In this document: in pieces, positions 6,308-12,739 of the stretch
Layout: every line of letters starts with the position of its first letter
Numbering within the stretch: the first letter of the stretch is position 1
NCBI GenBank assembly: GCA_021204715.1
Contig: JAJPYW010000226.1
Coordinates: forward strand, 1 to 14,896
Reading direction: 5' to 3'
Source of the DNA: Prevotellaceae bacterium
GTDB taxonomy: Bacteria > Bacteroidota > Bacteroidia > Bacteroidales > Bacteroidaceae
Length of the DNA: 14,896 nucleotides
Notes under the pieces: generated by a model
What the model was told of the DNA's origin: nothing
Databases searched by the model: none
Seen by the model: the letters and a program-made list of their open reading frames with translations, nothing else
Program-made: the position numbers and the translations under genes

Positions 6308-6338
6308 TTCGGGGACATTGCTTGACCACCCCTCCAAA

Positions 6339-6357
6339 CCTCCCCTAATAGGGGAGG
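6339..6357. repeat. REP-like hairpin, copy 2, inside the MITE-like element
   Basis: CCTCCCCT (6339-6346) pairs perfectly with AGGGGAGG (6350-6357) around AAT. The CCCTCCAAA shoulder before it resembles the minus-strand shoulder of the hairpin at 6168-6187. As RNA it could stabilise the 3' end of the M16 protease transcript. Confidence 0.6.
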
Positions 6358-6438
6358 CTTGGTCGGCCTACGGCCTCCAAAGTGCCTTTTTCTCGATGTT
6401 ATTCACGTTTTGACACACCCTCATTTCTGTAGATTACG

Positions 6439-9264
6439 TCATTCCTTGTCGGCACTGACCATGGAAAGCTCGATGTGGTTGCCCGCCGCGAGCAACGTTG
6501 CGGTAAACTGACGTATCTCCTCACCCGTAATGCCGTTTACCAATGCTTCAAATCCGTCCAACTTGTCCATGCCGGTGTAGCAGTACTCGTCGATGCAGTT
6601 CAGCCAGTAACTGTTCTCTTTCAACGATTCGGCATGCGACTTGAGCATGAACTCCTTCACTTTGTTCAAGTCTTCCTCCCGCGGCCCGGCTTCCACCAAG
6701 TGCTGCAACTCGGCATAGACAATCTCCATGAGCTTGTCACGTTTTTCGGGTGCCGTCTCGAAGAAGATTTGGAGGCTGGACTGCTCCAAGGGGTACTTGG
6801 CGGACATGGGGTAGCAGCCCACGCCGTAAGTGCCGCCCTCGTCTTCACGCACCTTCTCGGTATAGACTATCGTGAGTATCTGGGAAAGGATGTTGGAAAG
6901 CAACGTGTTCTTCAGGGTATAGGGCGTGTCGGCATAATAATAGACAAGATTGGAAGCCTTGGGCGTCTCTTGTTCTTTGTAAAAGATGTTCTGGTAGTCG
7001 CCCGCGCGCTTGCGCAGGTTGTTGTCGCGGAAGGTCATTCCGCTGCGGGTGGAAGGAAGCGCGCCCAAATAAGCGGCTATAAGGGGCTTCATGGACTCCA
7101 CGTCGATATTGCCCACGAAGATGAAGGTGAAACCCGAGGCGTCTTCATACAGCTGCCGGTACATGGAGAGGATGTTGTCGTAATCCAACCGCTCCAACTC
7201 GTCGGCCTTGACTCGCAGCGCGCGCGGATGGTTCATGTAGACGGCAGCGATAATGGAGTCGCTTAGCGCGGTGCTTGGGTCCATCTCTTGGTTGCGCAGG
7301 TAAGCGATGCGACGGTTCTTATAGGAGGAGAAGGCTTCGTCGTCGCGCCGGGGAGCGGTGAAGGTGAGATAGGTGAGCTGCATCATCGTCTCGAAATCCT
7401 TGGGAGAGCAGTTGCCGTTCACCGACTCTTTCAAGTCACTGACAGCATAGCTCACGGATGCTTTCTTGCCGGCCAACGCCTTGTCTAATTCCACAGCGCT
7501 GAAGTGGCCAAGTCCGCCCGCGCGCACGGCACCCAACTCGCCCATGTCCACCAACAGCGAATCGGGAAAGAGAGAGGTTCCGCCCCGCGACGTGGCTTTC
7601 ATGAGAATCTCGTCGGCTTTGAAGTCGGTGGGTTTAAGCAACACTTTCACACCGTTGGAAAGGGTTAGTTCGGTGGTGCCGAAACGGCTGTCGGTGGTTT
7701 CAGAAATGATTTCTCCGCCTTGGGGCACTCCCGACATAAGCGGCTCGTCGGAAACTTGGTCCACGTAAGGTGTCAACTCTTCGGCTTTAGACTGGGCAAG
7801 CATCTGTAACAGTTCCGCCTCGTCGGGAAGGACCAAACCTTCTTTCTCGGGCGCGAAGAGCACCAACACTTCGTTGCCTTCACCGAGCGACTCCTGCATG
7901 TATTGGTTGACCAACTCCAACGGGATGGAGGGGGCTATCTCGTTATAAAGCTCGTACTCGTTGAGCGCGCCCGGTATGGGCTCGTTGTCGAGGAAATGGC
8001 GCACGTAGTCGTCGACATATTCTGTGTTCTTGCGCTTGTCGCGCTCGTTGTAAGCCGACTCCAACCGGCGCTGCAACTCGGCGCGCGCCCGGTCGTACTC
8101 TCCTTGGGTGAAACCGAAACGGCGCGCCCGCTCCACCTCGCGCAGAAAGGCGCGGACGCTCTCTCCGGGTGCCTCTTCCTTGCACATTACATACCCCGAG
8201 AAGGCGTCTTTTGTTTGGGAGACGAAGAAACTGCCTATCCAGCTCTCAGCCTCCAAAAAGGGCGGCTCAGCCACTTGGAGCAACTCGTCCAAACGGCTGT
8301 CGAGCATGTTGGAGACGAGCTGGGTGATATAGCATTTCACCAAGTAAAGAAGGTCTGTTTTCTGCTCGCGAGGGGTGGCGTCTATCTTGTGGAAGTAAAT
8401 GAATTGCAGGTAGGGCTGCTCCTTATCGGTGGCAATGGCGGCAATGGGCGCTTCATTGTCATCCACGGGGAAGTATACACGCTCTGCGGCGTTGGGTTGG
8501 GCGGGAATGTCGGCGAACATCGTCTGTATCTTGGCCTCCACCTCGTCCACATCCACATCGCCCACCACGATGATGCCTTGCAGGTCGGGACGGTACCACT
8601 TCTCATAGTAGTCGCGCAAGTCCTGACAGGGGAAGTGCATCACCACTTCCATGTTGCCTATGGGCATGCAGTCTTCATATTTGGTACCGGCATAGACCGT
8701 TGGCAGTACAGCTTCGTAAAGACGTTGCATGGCGTCATTGCGCGTGCGCCACTCCTCGTTGATGACGCCTCGCTCCTTGTCTATCTCCTCCGGGTCGAGC
8801 AGCAGGTCGTGGCTCCAATCGTGCAGGATGAGCAGGCAGGAGTCTACCGCTCCCTCCACTTGGACGGGCACGTTGTTGATGTTATAGACCGTCTCGTCTA
8901 TCGATGTGTAGGCGTTCAGGTTCTCGCCGAACTTCACCCCGATGCGTTCCAAGTATTGTTTAACCGCGTCGCCGGGGAAGTGGGTGGTGCCGTTGAAACA
9001 GATGTGTTCCAAGAAGTGCGCCAAACCGCGCTGACGGGGTTCCTCTTGAATGGAACCCACCTTTTGGGCGATGTAGAAGTCGGCGCGCCGGGCGGGCAAC
9101 TCGTTGTGACGTATGTAGTAAGTGAGCCCGTTGTCAAGGTGTCCGATGCGCACTTGCGGGTCGATGGGAATGGCAGGGGATTGCTGTGCGGCAAGCTGCA
9201 GGACTCCACAATAGAGCGACATGAACAGCATCCATAAACCGCGTAACAGATACTTATTATTCAT
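6439..9264 (-). CDS. Secreted M16-family zinc protease (PqqL-like, two tandem M16 units)
   Basis: 941 residues, close to PqqL-type proteases. A signal peptide (about residues 1-27, ending LAAQQ) indicates export to the periplasm or outer surface. The first M16 unit has the inverted zinc motif HFLEH (His83, Glu86, His87) and a downstream INEEWR segment whose Glu170/Glu171 supplies the third ligand. The second unit begins around residue 530 (LTLSNGVKVLLKPTD), lacks HXXEH as expected for the non-catalytic half, and has the conserved REDEGGTYGVG segment that contacts substrate. Family members degrade peptides in a closed clam-shell chamber. An ATG at 9306 would add 14 polar residues before the signal peptide, so the ATG at 9264 is preferred. 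It is the last gene of the minus-strand series and no clear TAnnTTTG promoter is seen in the 88 bp before it. Confidence 0.93.
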   Translation of the reverse strand: MNNKYLLRGLWMLFMSLYCGVLQLAAQQSPAIPIDPQVRIGHLDNGLTYYIRHNELPARRADFYIAQKVGSIQEEPRQRGLAHFLEHICFNGTTHFPGDAVKQYLERIGVKFGENLNAYTSIDETVYNINNVPVQVEGAVDSCLLILHDWSHDLLLDPEEIDKERGVINEEWRTRNDAMQRLYEAVLPTVYAGTKYEDCMPIGNMEVVMHFPCQDLRDYYEKWYRPDLQGIIVVGDVDVDEVEAKIQTMFADIPAQPNAAERVYFPVDDNEAPIAAIATDKEQPYLQFIYFHKIDATPREQKTDLLYLVKCYITQLVSNMLDSRLDELLQVAEPPFLEAESWIGSFFVSQTKDAFSGYVMCKEEAPGESVRAFLREVERARRFGFTQGEYDRARAELQRRLESAYNERDKRKNTEYVDDYVRHFLDNEPIPGALNEYELYNEIAPSIPLELVNQYMQESLGEGNEVLVLFAPEKEGLVLPDEAELLQMLAQSKAEELTPYVDQVSDEPLMSGVPQGGEIISETTDSRFGTTELTLSNGVKVLLKPTDFKADEILMKATSRGGTSLFPDSLLVDMGELGAVRAGGLGHFSAVELDKALAGKKASVSYAVSDLKESVNGNCSPKDFETMMQLTYLTFTAPRRDDEAFSSYKNRRIAYLRNQEMDPSTALSDSIIAAVYMNHPRALRVKADELERLDYDNILSMYRQLYEDASGFTFIFVGNIDVESMKPLIAAYLGALPSTRSGMTFRDNNLRKRAGDYQNIFYKEQETPKASNLVYYYADTPYTLKNTLLSNILSQILTIVYTEKVREDEGGTYGVGCYPMSAKYPLEQSSLQIFFETAPEKRDKLMEIVYAELQHLVEAGPREEDLNKVKEFMLKSHAESLKENSYWLNCIDEYCYTGMDKLDGFEALVNGITGEEIRQFTATLLAAGNHIELSMVSADKE

Positions 9265-9352
9265 ATACCTATACTTATTATGGTTGATTTTTAAATAATC
9301 TATCATGCTGTTTCCGTTTGAGGGTTATGGGCAAAGGGCAAGCGGCCGGCCG

Positions 9353-10279
9353 TCATTTGGGTATAATCAAGGTTATCGCTTCATGCAAAATGCCGATGTC
9401 AAGGGGGAAATGGCGCTCTAAAAGGCGTCCGTCCAAATCGACGGAAGCGTTGCGGGCGCGCAACACTTTCACCCTGCGGGTGCGGTAGGGCATCACCATT
9501 TTGTGGTTCAAGATGCGGCCTGTCATCAACAACCAGAGTCCGGAGAAGAGTTGGGGCAGTTTGGGGCGGCAAATGACCGACACGTCCAACCAACCGTTGT
9601 AGGGAACGGCGTTGGGCACCTGCCCGTAGCCCCACGCACTGCCTATGCACACCGTCATGAAGCGTCCGCGGATGTGGTCGTCGTTGACGCGCAAATGCAT
9701 GCGGTGCTGGTTCCGCTCGAAAATGATAGAGAGGAACGCCATGAAATAGGAAAGCGGTTTCACGCCCCAGAAGCGTTTACACTGGTCGGTAATCTTTACG
9801 ATGCGCGCTCCCAAACCAATGTTGATGGCGTTCAAGAAATAGCGTGTTACATGCTTCCAGCCATCGTAATAGCAACATGTGCCCACATCTATCTTCTTGC
9901 GGCGGTTGTTGCGGATGCAGTCCACCGCCTCCTTGTATTCAGACGTGATGCCCCAGAAACGGGCGAAGTCATTGCCGATGCCGTTGGGAATGATGCCTAA
10001 GGCTATCTCTTCTTTTGCTTGGGCATGGGAATGCATGATGCCGTTGATGGCATCGTTGAGTGCCCCGTCTCCGCCCACCACCACGATGGTGCGGTAGCCG
10101 TTGTTGGCGAAAATACCTGCCAACCGCTCCACTGAACCGAACCCTTCGGACTGGATATAATCGTAGGATACATGTTTGCTGTCCATGTATTCCTTGATTT
10201 TCTTCCACCGTTTCTTCACCTTACGTGTGCCGGCTTTGGGGTTGTATATCACGCCCCATTTTTCGGGTTCTTCGTTCAT
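9353..10279 (-). CDS. Diacylglycerol/lipid kinase family protein (YegS-like)
   Basis: 308 residues. Has the DAGK catalytic domain signatures: IYNPKAGT (residues 11-18), VVVGGDGALND with GGDG at 69-72 (ATP binding), and IIPNGIGNDFARF shortly after residue 98. The C-terminal part contains NIGLGARIV, and VDLDGR near the end, as in YegS/DgkB-type enzymes, which phosphorylate diacylglycerol or related lipids at the inner membrane face. The exact lipid is not determinable. The ATG at 10279 is chosen over a TTG at 10342: the TTG overlaps a good promoter -7 box and would add a polar stretch not needed for the fold. It is separated by 106 bp from miaA, with its own promoter. A CGGCCGGCCG palindrome (9343-9352) directly follows the stop. 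Confidence 0.92.
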   Translation of the reverse strand: MNEEPEKWGVIYNPKAGTRKVKKRWKKIKEYMDSKHVSYDYIQSEGFGSVERLAGIFANNGYRTIVVVGGDGALNDAINGIMHSHAQAKEEIALGIIPNGIGNDFARFWGITSEYKEAVDCIRNNRRKKIDVGTCCYYDGWKHVTRYFLNAINIGLGARIVKITDQCKRFWGVKPLSYFMAFLSIIFERNQHRMHLRVNDDHIRGRFMTVCIGSAWGYGQVPNAVPYNGWLDVSVICRPKLPQLFSGLWLLMTGRILNHKMVMPYRTRRVKVLRARNASVDLDGRLLERHFPLDIGILHEAITLIIPK

Positions 10280-10339
10280 GCGTTGTTTAGTTAGTGGGGT
10301 TGTTCGATCCGCTTCCTCCTTCCGCTGATTCTGCGTTGA

Positions 10340-10370
10340 CAAAAATAGGCATTTAGAATGATATGTAAAA
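10340..10370 (-). promoter_or_regulatory. Candidate promoter of the lipid kinase gene
   Basis: On the minus strand, TATTTTTG (10347-10340) is a full match to TAnnTTTG, and TTTT (10370-10367) is a 3-of-4 match to TTTG with a 19 bp spacer. The predicted transcript start near 10333 leaves a leader of about 50 bases to the ATG at 10279. Confidence 0.55.
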
Positions 10371-10385
10371 GCCAGGCACCGTTTT

Positions 10386-11309
10386 TTAACAGCCGGACAG
10401 GTACAAAGCCTTCACTTCGGCTATTTTCAGCGCTACCGGCAAGTCGGCGTCTATCCAGTGGATGGGAATACCGCGCCGCTCCATGCCACGGAACCAAGTC
10501 ATCTGGCGTTTGGCGAACCTGTGGATGGCGGTTTCCAACCGGCTGAACATCTCCTCATAACTCAATGCTCCGGTGAGGTAGAGCGTCACGTATTTGTACT
10601 CCAAACCGTAGTAAATCAGGTCATCGGGAGAGAGGCCGCGCTCCAATAGCCCGCGCACTTCCTCCACCATGCCCTCTTGCAGACGTTGGCGCAAGCGGCG
10701 GGTAATCTTCTGCCTGCGCCGTCCGCGGTCTGTCTGCAAGCCCACAACAAGGCTGCGCAAATGGGGGAAGGGACGCTCTTCTACCCCTTGACGGGCATAG
10801 TATTCCGCTATCTCAATGGCACGGACAGCCCGCTTGGGGGTATCCACATCGGTGGTGTTGTGCAAGGTCTTGTAGCTTTTGAGCAACTCGGTCAACTGCT
10901 CCAAGGAATAACCTGCAAGGCGGGCGCGCAGCTGCGGATTCTCGGGCACCGGCAGCAGTTTATAGCCCCTTAAGATCGCTTCCAAATACATGCCGGTGCC
11001 TCCGCAAAGGATGGGTAGACAACCCTTCCCGCGAATGAGATTGTAGGCGGCGAGGAAATCGCGCTGGTACTCGAAGACGTTGTATTTATAGCCCGGCTCG
11101 GCGATGTCAATCAAGTGGTATGGAATGGCGCGGCCCTCCACGGTATAATCGGCAAGGTCCTTGCCTGTCCCCAAGTCCATGCCCCGGTAGAGCTGGCGGG
11201 AGTCGGCACTGACAATCTCGGCGTTCAGCTCTTTTGCCAACGCGGCGGCAAAAGCGGTCTTACCCGATGCGGTAGGCCCTAAAATGGCGATTAAATCGTA
11301 GGAAAACAT
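10386..11309 (-). CDS. miaA: tRNA dimethylallyltransferase family protein (MiaA), variant type
   Basis: Transfers a dimethylallyl group to N6 of A37 in tRNAs reading UNN codons; cytoplasmic. 307 residues, normal length. The P-loop GPTASGKT is at residues 11-18, and DSRQLYRGMDLGTGKDL begins at catalytic Asp36. CGGTGMYL (around 110) and DTPKRAVRAIE are also typical. It departs from the usual sequence: where MiaA commonly has DIGTAKP it has DLGTGKDLADY, and where it commonly has IGYR..YL it has YYGLEYKYVTLYL. Bacteroides species carry two MiaA homologues, and this looks like the more divergent one (inference from motif memory). A -7 box precedes the ATG. It is separated from the TolC gene by 71 bp, so it need not be in the efflux operon. 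Confidence 0.9.
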   Translation of the reverse strand: MFSYDLIAILGPTASGKTAFAAALAKELNAEIVSADSRQLYRGMDLGTGKDLADYTVEGRAIPYHLIDIAEPGYKYNVFEYQRDFLAAYNLIRGKGCLPILCGGTGMYLEAILRGYKLLPVPENPQLRARLAGYSLEQLTELLKSYKTLHNTTDVDTPKRAVRAIEIAEYYARQGVEERPFPHLRSLVVGLQTDRGRRRQKITRRLRQRLQEGMVEEVRGLLERGLSPDDLIYYGLEYKYVTLYLTGALSYEEMFSRLETAIHRFAKRQMTWFRGMERRGIPIHWIDADLPVALKIAEVKALYLSGC

Positions 11310-11336
11310 ACTTGACAGTCATCGTTCAACATGCTA

Positions 11337-11344
11337 CAAAGATA
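11337..11344 (-). promoter_or_regulatory. Candidate -7 box of miaA
   Basis: On the minus strand this reads TATCTTTG, a full match to TAnnTTTG, 28-35 bases before the ATG at 11309. No good TTTG is found at the expected -33 distance, so the promoter is only partly supported. Confidence 0.45.
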
Positions 11345-11365
11345 GTAAGAATATCCTGAACGGCA

Positions 11366-11380
11366 CGGTTGTGACAACCG
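11366..11380 (-). other. Short hairpin directly after the TolC-family stop codon
   Basis: CGGTTG (11366-11371) pairs with CAACCG (11375-11380) around a 3-base loop, immediately after the stop at 11381-11383. There is no T run after it on the minus strand, so it is not a clear intrinsic terminator; it might protect the 3' end of the mRNA. Confidence 0.35.
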
Positions 11381-12739
11381 CTACTCACCGTAGAGCGCCC
11401 CGCTGGCTTTCAAATAGGCGATATAGCCCACATAGAGCTTGAAACGGGCCTCAACATGGGTTTGGTAGGCTTGTTGCCACAGCGCTTGCGCCTCCAAGTG
11501 GTCAGACAAGGTCTCCAAGCCCACATCGTATTGGTTCTTGCTCACGCGCATGTTCTCCTCGGCTTGACGGAGCGACCTTTCGGCGATTTCACGCTCCAAT
11601 CGGGCCTCGTCCAACTCGTTGGCGGCTTGCGTCAGCTCTAACAACATCCGCTCGTTCATGCTCTCCTGTTGCAGGCGCGTCAACGCCAATTGGGCCTTGG
11701 CGGCACGCACCTTGTTGCTGCGTCCGCCGAAGTGGTAAAGGGGCATGTTCACATTCAACAAGACAGAAAAGTAGCCCTTGTCAAAGAGGTTTTGGCCATT
11801 GATTTGCAAACCGTGCGTGTAGTTATAGGAGCCGCGTATGCCCACTTGCGGCAACATTTCGCTGCGTGAAAGGCGCACTTGTTCTCCGGCAATGTCCGTC
11901 TGCTTCTCCAAGATGCCGTATTCGGGACGCGAGGTAATGTCAAGCACCTGCATCTGCAATCCATCCTCCACTTCGGGAAAGTCGTCCACCACGTGTATCT
12001 CCTCGGTCAAGGGCTTGCCCACAAGCCGGCAAAGGTTCATCGAGGCCAACCGTAAGCCGTTCTCCGCCTTGCGGATGTTCAGCTCGCTCTCGTTCAGCTT
12101 CACCTGCACTTTAAGTACGTCGTTCTGCGGCTTCAAGCCGTTGCGACAGGCACTCTCCACATTCTTCATCAACTCGGCCAATACTTCTCCGTATTTTTCA
12201 GCCACCAACTTCATCTCCATGGCCTTCACCACTTGCGCGTAAGCTTGGTTGGTCTGGAGAATCACCTCGGTAGCGGTCAAGGTCTCGTTCATTTGGGCCA
12301 ACTGCCGCCCCAAGCGCGCCATCTTGTTGGCGGCTATTATCTTTCCACCCATATAGAGCGGTTGGTCCAACTGCACGCCGCCCGTGTACATCCAACCCAC
12401 TTTGTAATCCAAGTCGATGCCCGGGAAGTAGGCATAACCACCTGTAGTCACAAACTCCCCGTTATCGGGCAGGAAAGTGGGCAGATTGCCCCCGGCAATG
12501 CCGAAGCTACCGTCGGCAGTGCTGTAAAGCGCGGTACCCGAAGCGCTGAAATCGGGGAAGAAGTTGGCCCTATAGCTGGCTGCCATGTAGCGGGCACGCT
12601 CGGTCTGTTTGGCGGCGGCGGCTATCTCCTTGTTGTATTTCAAAGCCATGTCAAGGCATGTTTGCAAACTCAGCACCTCCTGCGCCGGAACGAGGAGCGG
12701 GCAGCATGCGGCTATCAGCAGTAATATCGACTTTTTCAT
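11381..12739 (-). CDS. TolC-family outer-membrane efflux channel
   Basis: 452 residues. The signal peptide covers about residues 1-19 (KK, hydrophobic core, VPA). The mature protein starts LSLQTCLDMALKYN, the characteristic opening of OEP-family channels, and shows the internal duplication of the family: two long alpha-helical coiled regions (about 130-225 and 335-430, rich in Q, E, A, L) each next to beta-strand segments such as VGWMYTGGVQLDQPLYMGG and FSVLLNVNMPLYHFGG. Trimers form the outer-membrane pore and periplasmic tunnel of a tripartite pump. The ATG shares four bases (ATGA) with the stop of the RND permease gene, so it is translated from the same message and works with that pump. 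The substrate is unknown. Confidence 0.93.
   Translation of the reverse strand: MKKSILLLIAACCPLLVPAQEVLSLQTCLDMALKYNKEIAAAAKQTERARYMAASYRANFFPDFSASGTALYSTADGSFGIAGGNLPTFLPDNGEFVTTGGYAYFPGIDLDYKVGWMYTGGVQLDQPLYMGGKIIAANKMARLGRQLAQMNETLTATEVILQTNQAYAQVVKAMEMKLVAEKYGEVLAELMKNVESACRNGLKPQNDVLKVQVKLNESELNIRKAENGLRLASMNLCRLVGKPLTEEIHVVDDFPEVEDGLQMQVLDITSRPEYGILEKQTDIAGEQVRLSRSEMLPQVGIRGSYNYTHGLQINGQNLFDKGYFSVLLNVNMPLYHFGGRSNKVRAAKAQLALTRLQQESMNERMLLELTQAANELDEARLEREIAERSLRQAEENMRVSKNQYDVGLETLSDHLEAQALWQQAYQTHVEARFKLYVGYIAYLKASGALYGE

Larger units (their letters stand above)
6281..6421. mobile_element. MITE-like element with terminal inverted repeats
   Basis: The left end has TGTGTCAAAA (6287-6296) after AGGGGC; the right end has TTTTGACACA (6408-6417) before CCCT. 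The 10-bp inner parts are exact inverted repeats, and the ends read AGGG(GC)TGTGTCAAAA and AGGGTGTGTCAAAA. Ends of this kind occur on insertion sequences and their non-autonomous derivatives. The interior of about 110 bp has no ORF for a transposase but contains two hairpins. No convincing target-site duplication was found. Confidence 0.5.
5722..6438. other. Gene-poor, repeat-rich intergenic island
   Basis: About 717 bp between the convergent esterase and M16 protease genes. I see no ORF with credible coding character. The stretch holds, in order, the AGCGGCCGCT composite hairpin, a possible terminator, the ACATTCG palindrome cluster, an AT-richer spacer (6090-6165), a REP-like hairpin and the MITE-like element. 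Since both flanking genes point into it, it is not a promoter region for either; it could hold a small RNA or simply be a landing site for repeats. Confidence 0.7.

Noticed and set aside
6475..7266. Plus-strand ORF opposite the 3' half of the M16 protease
   Set aside because: Same reason: antisense to a well-supported gene, no family features.
7903..9237. Long plus-strand ORF (444 codons) opposite the M16 protease
   Set aside because: Shadow of the protease coding strand; no recognisable motif and no promoter.
9265..9306. Upstream ATG at 9306 as start of the M16 protease
   Set aside because: Would put 14 polar residues before an otherwise normal signal peptide.
10280..10342. TTG at 10342 as start of the lipid kinase
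   Set aside because: Overlaps the candidate -7 box and an ATG at 10279 gives a family-like N terminus.
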